This document shows positions 1 through 8,550 of a DNA stretch of 64,000 nt, one piece after another. The stretch spans positions 372,001 through 436,000 of the forward strand of contig NZ_JAKZAJ010000003.1 in assembly GCF_023156285.1 (NCBI RefSeq), given 5' to 3'. The stretch's first letter is position 1; every line of letters starts with the position of its first letter. Source of the DNA: Marinobacter koreensis (GTDB taxonomy: Bacteria > Pseudomonadota > Gammaproteobacteria > Pseudomonadales > Oleiphilaceae). The position numbers and the translations under genes are program-made. The notes under the pieces were generated by a model. That model saw only the letters and a list, made by a program, of their open reading frames with translations. It made no database searches and was not told the DNA's origin.

Positions 1-1
1 G

Positions 2-58
2 CAATGGAGAGCTCAGTTGAAGGACGAACTCTACGCCAGGCTGGCGAACGGTCAGTAG
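2..58 (+). CDS. C-terminal end of an unidentified gene (partial)
   Basis: The window opens inside a reading frame that gives 18 residues (ending ELYARLANGQ) before a TAG at 56-58. The stretch is basic/acidic and helix-like, as expected for the tail of a real protein, and a hairpin follows it directly. Too little is present to name a family. A competing frame beginning at base 4 runs on through the hairpin and the next gene's leader and looks spurious. Confidence 0.4.
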   Translation, partial: QWRAQLKDELYARLANGQ

Positions 59-70
59 GGCATTCCGGTT

Positions 71-98
71 GTGGCGCCCGTACCACCGCGGGCGTCAC
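71..98 (+). terminator. Hairpin after the truncated first gene
   Basis: A 10-bp stem (71-80 with 89-98, one G:T pair, core CGCCCG/CGGGCG) with an 8-base loop lies 12 bases after the stop at 58. Only a weak T-rich stretch follows, so it is a plausible but not strong intrinsic terminator. Confidence 0.4.
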
Positions 99-248
99 CT
101 TGAAGTGGTTTCTCCGCAATCTCATTTCCCCTTGGCGCATCCGCGCATCGATTTTCCTACAGGGCTCACGTTCCGTGGTTGCCATTCGTGATCTAATGGC
201 GCGCAAAAATAATACGTATATGACGCGAATGACTCAGGGAGATCGGCC

Positions 249-839
249 ATGAAGGGCTTAAAGAACCTAACTTTTTTTATAAGGTTTTCACTGTTAGTAT
301 CTGTATTATCAGCTTTTATCTCGGGCTGCATGCCTGGAACCATTGAAACCGCTGTCGGGACCGGGTTTGTTTACGAGCAGAAGCAGAATTACGCCCATCA
401 GCACGACGTTGAAAAGGCGGTAGACGCGTATATCAAGGATCACGCGGATTCGCCCTGTGAGAATGGGGAAGACCGGGTCATCGATTCAGCGGTCGAAATC
501 ATCAAGAAATACCGACTCACCGGCTTTGATGAGGTCCTTGGCCGGCTCGAAACCATCTATAAGGATCAGAGCCAACCCGATGCCGTCAGGGCCGCAGCGC
601 TGTATAACATGGCTATCCTGCATTCACGGCGGGATGAGGGGGCAGACCGGGTGATTGCGCGGGAATATTTCAAACGCCTTTACGTAGAATTCCCCAATCA
701 TTACCGATGCATTTTCGAGGATTCCGCCTGGCGGGATCGTATGATCGAAAAGCAGCTTTTGCTCCCGGGTGAGACGGTTGAATCCTTCCTGGAAGAGGCC
801 CGTAAGGAAGTGGAGGCGCGCCAATCGAAAGAGCGATAG
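249..839 (+). CDS. Hypothetical lipoprotein with helical repeats
   Basis: This 196-residue protein begins with a basic n-region, a hydrophobic stretch (about residues 8-24) and a lipobox FISGC placing the lipidated cysteine at residue 27, so it is probably an outer- or inner-membrane lipoprotein facing the periplasm. The mature part is helical and ends in a charged segment rich in Glu/Arg. The run around residues 95-150 (AALYNMAILHSRR, AREYFKRLYVEFPN) resembles tetratricopeptide-type helix pairs, although I cannot assign a defined repeat number. The start ATG has AGGGAG upstream at good spacing. No functional partner is evident: the next genes are a toxin-antitoxin pair with their own leader. 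Function unknown. Confidence 0.8.
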   Translation: MKGLKNLTFFIRFSLLVSVLSAFISGCMPGTIETAVGTGFVYEQKQNYAHQHDVEKAVDAYIKDHADSPCENGEDRVIDSAVEIIKKYRLTGFDEVLGRLETIYKDQSQPDAVRAAALYNMAILHSRRDEGADRVIAREYFKRLYVEFPNHYRCIFEDSAWRDRMIEKQLLLPGETVESFLEEARKEVEARQSKER

Positions 840-863
840 CGTTGCTGTTTCCTGCACGGTCGA

Positions 864-905
864 TTGACATGAAAGCGGCGTAGCGATCTGCTACAATCGT
901 ATTGT
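864..905 (+). promoter_or_regulatory. Overlapping inverted repeats ahead of the toxin-antitoxin pair
   Basis: Two nested inverted repeats sit just upstream of the antitoxin: GTAGC-N5-GCTAC (880-894) and ACAAT-CGT-ATTGT (893-905). They overlap a -10-like TACAAT (892-897). A TTGACA (864-869) lies 22 bp upstream of it, too far for a normal sigma-70 pair, so the exact promoter is unclear. The layout fits autorepression by the antitoxin, as is usual for type II systems; this is inference. Confidence 0.4.
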
Positions 906-932
906 GTATTGGATAAGAGAGGTACGCTGACC

Positions 933-1352
933 ATGGCCAAAGCACAATCTCCGCTTCGCCTGGAAGCCGGCCTGGTTGAAAAGGCCACCCTGACTGGCCG
1001 ACAGATGCATCGGTCAACCGCCGAACAGATCGAGTACTGGGCCGAGATCGGGCAGCGTGTGTCGCGCGTTCTCAGCCCCGAGATGCTTACCCGTATCTGT
1101 TCCGGGCTGGCCAGGATTCAGATTGAAGCCATCAAAGGGGAGCCGGTTAATCCGGACGCGGTATTTGCGGCACTGGAGCAACGTCGGCAGAGCGGGGAGC
1201 TTGCGCGCCAGGTAACCGGTTCCCGGGTACGTTACCAGGCGTCTGCCTCGTCTCCAGGTTTGCTTGAGGAAATCGACGGGCTGGGCAACGTTCGCATCGG
1301 ACAATTCCTGGATGGTCGGTTTGTGCCTGAAGAAACCGAGGCAACTCTTTGA
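933..1352 (+). CDS. ParD-like antitoxin (type II toxin-antitoxin)
   Basis: This 139-residue protein has the N-terminal signature of the ParD-like antitoxin family: LRLEAGLVEKATLTGRQMHR followed by STAEQIEYWAEIGQRV, a ribbon-helix-helix-like DNA-binding region. The C-terminal half (EEIDGLGNVRIGQFLDGRFV) would be the toxin-binding or flexible part. Its stop overlaps the TTG start of the following P-loop gene (TTGA), so the two are translationally coupled, antitoxin first. I chose ATG 933, with GAGAGG upstream; a TTG at 909 would add eight residues. It probably represses its own promoter through the inverted repeats upstream and neutralises the next gene's product. Assignment rests on sequence pattern and gene order. 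Confidence 0.75.
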   Translation: MAKAQSPLRLEAGLVEKATLTGRQMHRSTAEQIEYWAEIGQRVSRVLSPEMLTRICSGLARIQIEAIKGEPVNPDAVFAALEQRRQSGELARQVTGSRVRYQASASSPGLLEEIDGLGNVRIGQFLDGRFVPEETEATL

Positions 1353-1927
1353 CCAAAAAGCAGTTATGGGTTGTCGTCGGCGGTAATGGTGCCGGCAAGA
1401 GCACGTTTTACCGCCTTTTCCTTGAGCCTTTGGGCATGCCGTTCGTCAACGCCGATGTGATCGCTCGGGAGATGTTTCCCGACGATCCGGAGGCCCACAG
1501 TTATGAGGCCGCCAGGCACGCCGATGCGATCCGCGAAGATATTATTGCCCAGGGCGGTAGCTTCTGTTTCGAGACGGTTTTTTCCCACGTGTCCAAAGTG
1601 GACTTCCTGGCAAAGGCCAGGGCCCTTGGCTATCAGATCATTCTGGTGGTGGTGCACGTATCGTCCGTCTCGCTCAACCGGGCTCGTATAGGCCAGAGGG
1701 TTGAAGAGGGCGGCCATTCGGTACCGGACGACAAGGTGGCAACCCGGATTCCCCGAACCCTGGATAATGTCCGAAAAGCGTTGCCGCTGTGTGATCAGGT
1801 TCGCTTCCTCGACAATTCCAGTGCACAAGCCCCCTTTATGCCCCTCGCTACGCTGGTAGAAGGCGAAACAACGTTCCTTATCGATTCGCCTCCGGAGTGG
1901 CTTTTGGATATTCTCGATCCGGACTGA
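1349..1927 (+). CDS. Zeta-toxin-family P-loop kinase
   Basis: The 192-residue product carries a Walker A motif GGNGAGKST at residues 11-19, NAD at 34-36 and the arginine/glycine-rich segment RVEEGGHSVPDDKVATR typical of small zeta-toxin-like kinases. Zeta toxins phosphorylate UDP-N-acetylglucosamine and so poison peptidoglycan synthesis; whether this branch uses the same substrate cannot be told from sequence. Translation starts at TTG 1349, overlapping the antitoxin stop. The partner is ParD-like rather than the classical epsilon antitoxin. Some members of this P-loop group are not toxic, so the alternative is a housekeeping kinase. The reading frame is intact. Confidence 0.75.
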   Translation: MTKKQLWVVVGGNGAGKSTFYRLFLEPLGMPFVNADVIAREMFPDDPEAHSYEAARHADAIREDIIAQGGSFCFETVFSHVSKVDFLAKARALGYQIILVVVHVSSVSLNRARIGQRVEEGGHSVPDDKVATRIPRTLDNVRKALPLCDQVRFLDNSSAQAPFMPLATLVEGETTFLIDSPPEWLLDILDPD

Positions 1928-1950
1928 ATCAACCCCCTCAGGAGCCTCAA

Positions 1951-2781
1951 ATGACGCAGTATTGTGCACTCCATCCCCTGGATCAGGCGACGACCCTTGA
2001 GTCTCTTGACGCTGATCGATATCGGGGCCGGTTCCCGCCGTCCTACTTCAATATGGTCGGTCCCTTCGGCGGTGTTATCGCCTCAACCCTGCTGAATGCT
2101 GTGCTGTCCCATCCGAAACGCCATGGTGATCCGGTCAGTATGACCATCAACTTTGCCGGACCGGTTGATGACACCGACTACGAGATCCTCGCCCGGCCCG
2201 CCCGCACCAATCGATCCACCCAACACTGGACGGTTGAACTGATCCAGCATGGCCAGCCCGCTATAACCGGCACGGTGTTTCTCGCCATCCGCCGGGACTC
2301 CTGGGAGGGCGCGGATATCCGGATGCCTGAGGTGCCGGAAGCTGCAAAGGTGGATGTGCTGGATACCACCGGTTACCGGCCCTGGATGAACAATTACGAA
2401 TTCCGGGTGGTTGACGGACACTTCCATCCCGATGGGTCCGCACCGCCTCAGCGAGATTCCCATTCCACTCTCTGGATGCGGGACGAACCTCCCCGGCCGC
2501 TCGACTATCTCTCGCTGATGGCCCTGAGCGACTGTTTTTTCCCGCGCATATTCATACGGCAACAACAGCGGGCCCTGGTCGGCACGGTTTCCATGACCAC
2601 CTACTTCCATGGTGACGCAGAATCTCTCCGACGGCAGGGCAGTCGATCACTGTTGGGTGTGGCCCGGGCACAGCGTTACTTCAAAGGGTATTTTGACCAG
2701 GTTGGCGAGCTCTGGGGTGACGATGGGGAACTCCTGGCAAGTACCCATCAGATCGTGTACTTCAAGTCTGAAGGCTTCTGA
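1951..2781 (+). CDS. Acyl-CoA thioesterase, TesB-like double hotdog
   Basis: The 276-residue protein has the arrangement of the TesB-like thioesterase superfamily: an N-terminal hotdog with NMVGPFGGVIASTLLNAV, and a second one in which LDYLSLMALSDCFFPRIF and GTVSMTTYFH are seen. Such enzymes hydrolyse acyl-CoA to free acid and CoA in the cytoplasm; the chain length cannot be read from sequence. ATG 1951 is used because CAGGAG lies upstream; a longer frame upstream overlaps the toxin gene. It ends 8 bases from the convergent kinase gene. A role in recycling CoA from branched-chain or fatty acyl-CoA is suggested only by the nearby branched-chain oxoacid dehydrogenase genes. Confidence 0.8.
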   Translation: MTQYCALHPLDQATTLESLDADRYRGRFPPSYFNMVGPFGGVIASTLLNAVLSHPKRHGDPVSMTINFAGPVDDTDYEILARPARTNRSTQHWTVELIQHGQPAITGTVFLAIRRDSWEGADIRMPEVPEAAKVDVLDTTGYRPWMNNYEFRVVDGHFHPDGSAPPQRDSHSTLWMRDEPPRPLDYLSLMALSDCFFPRIFIRQQQRALVGTVSMTTYFHGDAESLRRQGSRSLLGVARAQRYFKGYFDQVGELWGDDGELLASTHQIVYFKSEGF

Positions 2782-2789
2782 GTGCCTGC

Positions 2790-4643
2790 TCAGAAAGCAA
2801 GGCTTCCCGCTCTCGGGTTCTTTGGGTAGTACCGCTCCGGCAAACGCTCGATGTGTGGAAAAAACCGGGTGTCTTTGTAAGGCATCTTCATGTAACCGGA
2901 CACGCCGAGCCCGCTGATCTGTTCCACCGACGCGAGAATCTCGTTGAGCAGGCGGTGGAATTCGTCTTCCTTGTCCGGATCCAGCAGCCGGTAATGGCTG
3001 TGGATTTTGAGGTGCCGGGGCAGGGCCTCGAAGATGATCATGCCGGTGTGATGAATGGTGTTCAGTGCTTCAAGCGAGTTGATGATGGACTGGGGCAATA
3101 CCAGAAACTCTTCGGGGTCCGGCCCATCCTCAAAATAGGAATGCACACGCGTTTCGTCTTCCACTTCCGGGACCGCACTGACTTCGTAATGCAGCCTCAT
3201 GTCGGGGGTGACCCGAAACGGCTGGTCGGGTTCGTCACGCTCGATGTGCAGGGTATTCCGTGCGTTGAACAGACAACTCTTGAAGATCCCTTTACGGTAG
3301 ATCGCCTGGGCCAAAAACACCATGTTGTTGACCGCTTGGACGAACGCCGGCTTCAGGGCCGGATCGTGCAGGTTCAGGGAGGTATCGATGTAGATACCGT
3401 CGGTCTCCCAGCGGACCGCAAGACCACCCTCAACCGGGTATCGCCCCAGCCGGCTGACCGCTGCCAGGAATGCCTTTTCGGTTTCCCCCATGCCCTGCAT
3501 GAAGTTCTTGTAGTAGCGATCCAGCTGCACGTCATTGACGTCATTGAGGGTTTCCGGGGCGCCTTCCTCGCGCAGAAACGATTTGCGGGAACTGTAGACC
3601 ACCGTATCGATTTCCTGGTCGGTGTCCCGCACCCACACCGGCACCATGGGTGTGGTCGGCTTTTCCGGTAAATCAATCATGACGGTGCGTGCCATCCTGG
3701 GCATTTCACGCAGGTAATAGTCACCGGCTCTGAGACGGGTTTCCGGATCCGGTGACAGCATGCCATCGAGCATCCGCGCGAACTCCATCGGCAGGCCAAG
3801 CGAGGTAGCCGGAATGGCCTGGTGCCCGAAGCGGCATGATTGGGCCGAGGCGAGGGCGTACAGTGTCCCGGCAGCGCCCTGTTCGTCGAAGCGGGGTGAT
3901 GACAGACCACCATTGAGCTGTTCGTCGCCGATAAAATAGACATCACCGAGCCTGGCATTGGTCTGCTGGAGGTTGTCCGACATCAGTTCCATCACGTTCG
4001 CCGTGATGAACTGCTGGTTGGCGTCCAGCTGGGCAAACACCGACGATCCCCAGTCGATCAGCGCAATGTTTTCGGTGCGGGCATCAAACACCAGGTTGGA
4101 AGGCTTGATGTCGCCATGCACGATGGGGCGGCCAACCGGACCGTTTTCGTCCCGGAGGTTGCGTAAAATATCCGCCAACTGGTCGGCAATCCGGATGATG
4201 AGGCGGGGTTTCAATCGACCTTCCTGCAGGGACACTTCTTCCAGATTCAGGCCGGCTGCGCGCTCCATCACCAGAATGGGCTGATTGTGTACCCGCTGGT
4301 AGGAGATCAGCCTGGGAACCCGGGGGTGCCGCACACGCTCGAGAATAAATGCCTCATCTTCAAGACGATCCTGAAGATGCTGGGGCAGGTTGATGCGGGT
4401 AAATTTGAAAACATGTTCCGGTCCATGGTCGCGATGGCCGGGCAGGCGGCCAGCGAACACAAAGCCGTAGGCCCCTTTACCAATCAACTCGATGTCCTGG
4501 TAGCCAAGCTGCCGGAGCTGGGTGGCGCAGAGGGCCACCCAGTCCTTGAGTTTTTTGGCATCGTCGTGGCTGAGCAGGTAAATCGACTGCTCTTCAGGTA
4601 TGTAAAACTGCTGAAGATGATTTTCCTGCGCCATAACCGCCAT
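2790..4643 (-). CDS. Hanks-type serine/threonine protein kinase
   Basis: This 617-residue cytoplasmic protein contains a eukaryote-like kinase domain at about residues 50-320: glycine loop GKGAYGFV (55-62), likely ATP-binding Lys80 in VFKF, Glu97 of helix C, catalytic loop HGDIKPSN (D178, K180, N183) and a DWG magnesium motif (D197) in place of the common DFG. The C-terminal ~290 residues show no membrane segment and no PASTA or similar repeats; I do not recognise that domain. The start overlaps the bkdB stop (TAATG), so it is the last gene of the bkdA1-bkdA2-bkdB transcript and is probably translationally coupled. A regulatory link to the dehydrogenase complex is inferred from this coupling only. 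A second ATG at 4634 is possible. Confidence 0.85.
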   Translation of the reverse strand: MAVMAQENHLQQFYIPEEQSIYLLSHDDAKKLKDWVALCATQLRQLGYQDIELIGKGAYGFVFAGRLPGHRDHGPEHVFKFTRINLPQHLQDRLEDEAFILERVRHPRVPRLISYQRVHNQPILVMERAAGLNLEEVSLQEGRLKPRLIIRIADQLADILRNLRDENGPVGRPIVHGDIKPSNLVFDARTENIALIDWGSSVFAQLDANQQFITANVMELMSDNLQQTNARLGDVYFIGDEQLNGGLSSPRFDEQGAAGTLYALASAQSCRFGHQAIPATSLGLPMEFARMLDGMLSPDPETRLRAGDYYLREMPRMARTVMIDLPEKPTTPMVPVWVRDTDQEIDTVVYSSRKSFLREEGAPETLNDVNDVQLDRYYKNFMQGMGETEKAFLAAVSRLGRYPVEGGLAVRWETDGIYIDTSLNLHDPALKPAFVQAVNNMVFLAQAIYRKGIFKSCLFNARNTLHIERDEPDQPFRVTPDMRLHYEVSAVPEVEDETRVHSYFEDGPDPEEFLVLPQSIINSLEALNTIHHTGMIIFEALPRHLKIHSHYRLLDPDKEDEFHRLLNEILASVEQISGLGVSGYMKMPYKDTRFFPHIERLPERYYPKNPRAGSLAF

Positions 4644-6250
4644 TAACCCATCTGCAGCAGCATTGACTGCGGCGATTCAAGGTAGGCCTTCCAGCGATTG
4701 CAGAAGCGCGCGATGGTTCCGCCATCGATGATCCGATGATCGCCCGCCCAGCTGACCGGGAGGATCGCCCGTTCAACCACCTGGCCATTGGCATCGAACC
4801 GCGGCAGTTTCTGGGTTCGTCCCAGCGCCACGATGGCCACCTCAGGGGCGTTAATGATAGGCGAGGCATAAGTCCCGCCCAGAGCGCCGATATTGGAGAT
4901 GGTAATGGTGCCGCCCTTGAGGTCTTCCTGGCTGACGCGGCCGGATCGGGCCGCTTCGGTCAGGCGGGAGACTTCGTTGGCAATGCCGAGCAGGGTCAGT
5001 TTCTCAACGCCTTTGACGTTAGGAACCATAAGTCCGGCTTCGCCGTCGACGGCCATCCCGATGTTGCACTGAGGCAGGTAGTGAATCTCGGTAACGTCGT
5101 CGTTCAGACGGCTGTTCAGGACGGGATACTCCTGAATGGCCAGGGCCATCGCCTTCATGAAAAAGGGCATAAGGGTGAGCCGCGAACCACTGGCCTCCGC
5201 GTCTTTCTTGAGTTGCTCACGCAGAGCCAGCAGCTCGGTGACGTCGATATCCTCGCTGTAGATGAAGTGAGGAATCGTGGTGGCCGATGTGACCATCCGG
5301 CGTGCCATCGCTGCTTTCATGCCGCGGATCGGCTCTACACGGACCTCCGGCTCTGCCGGCGACTGAGCTTGAACACTGGATGCGGGAGCCTCCGTCGATT
5401 CGGGTCCTCGCGAGGCTGCCGACGGCTGTTCCAGGTGAGCGAGCACGTCGGCTTTCAGCACTCGACCGTCTTTGCCGGAGCCAGCGATATCACCGAGATT
5501 GAGGTCATGCTCCCGAACCAGCCGGCGGACCGCCGGACTGGCAGGCACCCGTTGACCACGCTGCGGTGCAACCGTCTGGGCAGCTGCCGGCGCGGTCTCT
5601 CGTGCTGGAGTCTGATCAGCTTCGGCCTTCGCGTCCGCGTGCTCCTCCCGGTCTCTCGGAATGAACGCAAACAGGGGTTCATGCACCCGGGCCATGGCCT
5701 GTTGCTGATGATAAAGCTTGGTGACGCGGCCCGCTTTGGGCGCGGTGATTTCGACCATCGCCTTGTCGGTCATGACGTCGACGACCGGCTGGTCCTCCTC
5801 AATCTCGTCGCCTTCGGCGACGCGCCATTCCACAACCTCACACTCGACGATCCCTTCTCCGATGTCCGGAAGGATGAAGTCTTCGGTGGACTGTCCGTCG
5901 GTTGCCGGAGTTGTGGTGGGCGGCGTGTCATTTGCCGGCGCCTGCTCGGAAGAAGATTCCGCGGGCGCAGGCGTTTCCTTCTCCTGCTGCGCCGGGGCCG
6001 CACTGTCGTCCTGACCTTCCTCGATGAGCTCGAACAAGGGGGAATGAACTTTCGCGATATCGCCTTCCTTGTAGAAAAGACGCGTCACCCGGCCTTTATA
6101 GGGTGCTGGAATCTCAACCAGCGCCTTGTCGGTCATGACCTCGGCCACCGGCTGATCCTCTTCAATCACATCGCCTTCACTGACCAGCCATTTGACCAGT
6201 TCACATTCCACGATACCTTCGCCGATATCGGGCAGAATAAAATTACTCAC
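4643..6250 (-). CDS. bkdB: Branched-chain 2-oxoacid dehydrogenase E2 (dihydrolipoamide acyltransferase)
   Basis: The 535-residue E2 protein forms the core of a 2-oxoacid dehydrogenase complex and transfers the acyl group from E1 to CoA. It has two N-terminal lipoyl domains with lipoylated lysines in VMTDKA at K42 and K163, separated by Ala/Pro/Glu-rich linkers, then a peripheral-subunit-binding domain (about 235-272, VPASPAVRRLVREHDL) and a catalytic domain ending with the active-site His505 and Asp509 in DHRIIDG. The start is GTG 6250, chosen because AGGAGAG lies just upstream and the domain begins exactly there; an upstream extension would overlap bkdA2. The two lipoyl domains are almost identical to each other. 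Two-lipoyl E2 proteins also occur in other complexes, but the E1 neighbours support the branched-chain type. Confidence 0.92.
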   Translation of the reverse strand: MSNFILPDIGEGIVECELVKWLVSEGDVIEEDQPVAEVMTDKALVEIPAPYKGRVTRLFYKEGDIAKVHSPLFELIEEGQDDSAAPAQQEKETPAPAESSSEQAPANDTPPTTTPATDGQSTEDFILPDIGEGIVECEVVEWRVAEGDEIEEDQPVVDVMTDKAMVEITAPKAGRVTKLYHQQQAMARVHEPLFAFIPRDREEHADAKAEADQTPARETAPAAAQTVAPQRGQRVPASPAVRRLVREHDLNLGDIAGSGKDGRVLKADVLAHLEQPSAASRGPESTEAPASSVQAQSPAEPEVRVEPIRGMKAAMARRMVTSATTIPHFIYSEDIDVTELLALREQLKKDAEASGSRLTLMPFFMKAMALAIQEYPVLNSRLNDDVTEIHYLPQCNIGMAVDGEAGLMVPNVKGVEKLTLLGIANEVSRLTEAARSGRVSQEDLKGGTITISNIGALGGTYASPIINAPEVAIVALGRTQKLPRFDANGQVVERAILPVSWAGDHRIIDGGTIARFCNRWKAYLESPQSMLLQMG

Positions 6251-6276
6251 GATTGCTCTCCTGTCCTGATACCAGT

Positions 6277-7254
6277 CTAGAATTCGACGCTCGACCTGAT
6301 GGCCTCGTAGACCTTCAGGTGATTGGGCAGGTGCTCTTTTTCGAGCACCAGCGGGAAGGGCGTGTCCATCCCGGTAACACGAGCAATCGGAGACTCCAGA
6401 TACAGGAAACACCGCTCCTGTATGGTCGCGGCGATCTCGCCCGCAAAACCGCCAGTCAGTGGCGCTTCGTGGGTGATGACCAGACGCCCTGTCTTGAAGA
6501 CCGAATTGGCGACGGTTTCAAAGTCCCAGGGCAGGATCGTTCTCAGATCAATCACCTCGCAGGAAATGCCGTCCTTTTCGGCCATCTCGACGGCCTGGTC
6601 GATGACTTCCATCTGTGCGCCCCAGCCCAGAACAGTAATGTCCGTGCCTTCCTTGGTGATCTCCGCTTCCCCCAGGGGCAAGCGGTAATCTTCATCCGGC
6701 ACTTCACCGACGGAGGCACGGTAGAGCCGCTTGGGTTCGAAGAACAGGGTCGGGTTGGGATCATCGATGGCACCCAACAACAGACCTTTTGCCTGATGGG
6801 GATTGCGTGGCACCACAATCTTCAGCCCGGGTGTATGGGCGAAGTAGGCTTCCGGCGACTGGGAATGGTAAAGGCCACCGGCAATGCCGCCGCCATACGG
6901 CGCCCGAATGGTCAGGCCGCCCACGTTGAACAGGTTGCCGGATCGGTAGCGGAATTTAGCGGATTCGTTAACGATCTGGTCGAAGGCCGGGAAAATGTAG
7001 TCGGCAAACTGAATTTCGGCGACCGGAACCGAGCCCTGCGCGGCAAGACCGTTGGCAAAGCCGATGATGCCCTGTTCCACAAGGGGCGTGTTGAAGCAGC
7101 GCGCCTTGCCGTACTTCTGCTGCAGATTGCTGGTGGCACGGAAAACCCCACCGAAAACGCCAACGTCCTCACCGAAACAAAGTACCCGATCATCTGCTGC
7201 CATGGCGGTATCCAGGGCGCTGTTAATCGCTTGAAGCATGTTCATTTGCGTCAT
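6277..7254 (-). CDS. bkdA2: Branched-chain 2-oxoacid dehydrogenase E1 beta subunit
   Basis: The 325-residue protein matches the E1 beta subunit: [17 protein letters not shown] near the N-terminus, the glutamate-containing FGED that activates thiamine diphosphate, and a C-terminal transketolase domain ([21 protein letters not shown]). With the alpha subunit it decarboxylates the oxoacids from leucine, isoleucine and valine. ATG 7254 begins one base after the bkdA1 stop, and an internal ATG three codons on (MNMLQAI) is also possible. The 26-base gap to bkdB includes that gene's ribosome-binding site. Length is normal for the family. Confidence 0.92.
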   Translation of the reverse strand: MTQMNMLQAINSALDTAMAADDRVLCFGEDVGVFGGVFRATSNLQQKYGKARCFNTPLVEQGIIGFANGLAAQGSVPVAEIQFADYIFPAFDQIVNESAKFRYRSGNLFNVGGLTIRAPYGGGIAGGLYHSQSPEAYFAHTPGLKIVVPRNPHQAKGLLLGAIDDPNPTLFFEPKRLYRASVGEVPDEDYRLPLGEAEITKEGTDITVLGWGAQMEVIDQAVEMAEKDGISCEVIDLRTILPWDFETVANSVFKTGRLVITHEAPLTGGFAGEIAATIQERCFLYLESPIARVTGMDTPFPLVLEKEHLPNHLKVYEAIRSSVEF

Positions 7255-7255
7255 C

Positions 7256-8440
7256 TCAGGCCCCTCCCTTGGCGTGTTCGGCACTCTTCGGATAGGCCTC
7301 CGGATACTTCCGGATATGCGCCTTCAGTTTCTGGAACTGCTCTGCAAGGGCAGGCGGTACCTCGTCGTAGACGTCGGTCACCAGGGTCTCCAAGGGGGGT
7401 GGTGGCCGCTTCTGCGCCCGCTTCATGGTCTCGAGCACTTCGCGCCGCATGGATTCCTGAAGCTTTTTCTCGTCGTCCTCGCTCCACCACTTCTTGCTTT
7501 CGAGCCACAGGCGCATCCTGAGGATCGGATCTTTCTGGCGCCAGGCCGCTTCCTCATCCTTGCTCCGGTAGCCAGAGGGATCGTCCGAAGAAGAATGTGC
7601 GGCAAGGCGATAGGTCATGGCTTCGATCAGGACGGGCCGGTTGTGCTCCACGGCAAGTTGTCGCGCGGCCCTGGTCGCTTCATGAACGGCCAGGATGTCG
7701 TTGCCATCCACGCGGATAACATCCATCTTGTAGCCGTAAGCACGCGGTGCCACGCCGTCGGCGGCAAACTGTTCAGTCGCCGGGGTGGAAATGGCATAGC
7801 CGTTGTTGCGGCACAAGAAGATGACCGGCACCCGCTGCACGGCAGCCATATTCAGAGCGGCGTGGAAATCGCCTTCAGAGGCGGCACCTTCGCCGAAATA
7901 GGTAATGGTGCAGTGGCCGTCGCCTGCCAGTTTCTGGCCATAGGCATAACCGGTGGCCTGGGGAATCTGGGTAGCCAACGGCGACGAAATGGTCATGTAG
8001 TTCAGCTTGCTGGACCCGTAATGGACGGGCATCTGGCGCCCCTTGCCGTAGTCCAGTTCGTTTCCGAACAGCTGGTTCATGAATTCGTCGATGGTAAAAC
8101 CACGGTAGGCGAGGGCGCCTTGTTCGCGGTACTGGGCCATGATCATGTCGTTGTCATCCAGTGCGGCGGCGCTGCCGATCACGGCGGCTTCTTCGCCGGT
8201 ACACTGCATGTAAAAGCTCAGACGTCCCTGGCGCTGGGCGGCGAGCATGCGCTCATCCAGAATGCGCGTCGTGACCATGGTCCGATAGATACGAAGGGCC
8301 TTTTCCTTGTCGAGGTCAGGCGCCTTGGCACTCTTGTAGAGAGAGCCGTCTTCTTTCAGAAGCTTGAAGGTGGGAATACGGAACTCCGCACCATCGGTAA
8401 ACTTTGGGGCATGTACAACTTTGGACTTTGTTGTTGTCAT
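7256..8440 (-). CDS. bkdA1: Branched-chain 2-oxoacid dehydrogenase E1 alpha subunit
   Basis: The 394-residue protein is the thiamine-diphosphate-binding alpha subunit: [30 protein letters not shown], and the cofactor motif GEGAASEGD continuing to NNGYAIST. The segment [16 protein letters not shown] contains the serine/histidine loop that is the phosphorylation site in mitochondrial E1 alpha (known for eukaryotes, not shown in bacteria). ATG 8440 has GAAGAGGA upstream; an upstream in-frame extension runs into the promoter region and lacks family similarity. It is the first gene of the operon; no E3 (lipoamide dehydrogenase) gene is present in the window, so that subunit must be shared or encoded elsewhere. 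Confidence 0.92.
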   Translation of the reverse strand: MTTTKSKVVHAPKFTDGAEFRIPTFKLLKEDGSLYKSAKAPDLDKEKALRIYRTMVTTRILDERMLAAQRQGRLSFYMQCTGEEAAVIGSAAALDDNDMIMAQYREQGALAYRGFTIDEFMNQLFGNELDYGKGRQMPVHYGSSKLNYMTISSPLATQIPQATGYAYGQKLAGDGHCTITYFGEGAASEGDFHAALNMAAVQRVPVIFLCRNNGYAISTPATEQFAADGVAPRAYGYKMDVIRVDGNDILAVHEATRAARQLAVEHNRPVLIEAMTYRLAAHSSSDDPSGYRSKDEEAAWRQKDPILRMRLWLESKKWWSEDDEKKLQESMRREVLETMKRAQKRPPPPLETLVTDVYDEVPPALAEQFQKLKAHIRKYPEAYPKSAEHAKGGA

Positions 8441-8516
8441 AATCCTCTTCCTGGGGTAATGGCCTGAGGAACAAAACACGCCTTTTGGGCATGTCGTTAA
8501 TGTCATTGTAGACAAA

Positions 8517-8545
8517 CTGATGGTATCTGGTGTGATAACCATCAG
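8517..8545 (-). repeat. 8-bp perfect inverted repeat in the bkd leader
   Basis: CTGATGGT (8517-8524) and ACCATCAG (8538-8545) are perfect complements separated by 13 bases. It lies between the LiuR-like site and the bkdA1 start, so it could fold in the mRNA leader or serve as a second operator. No known regulator assigned. Confidence 0.45.
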
Positions 8546-8550
8546 AAGGC

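Noticed and set aside
4-252. 82-codon plus-strand frame at the left edge
   Set aside because: It crosses the hairpin at 71-98 and the leader of the next gene; the frame ending at 58 looks more like real coding.
864-897. TTGACA plus TACAAT as a normal sigma-70 promoter
   Set aside because: The spacer is 22 bases, outside the usual 16-18; kept only as a regulatory region.
4736-6280. Long plus-strand reading frame (514 codons) opposite bkdB
   Set aside because: It mirrors bkdB; composition is Arg/Gly/Leu-rich with no domain, and the minus-strand E2 has complete catalytic motifs.
7238-8467. Long plus-strand reading frame opposite bkdA1
   Set aside because: Antisense shadow of a gene with full thiamine-diphosphate motifs; no ribosome-binding site or family pattern.
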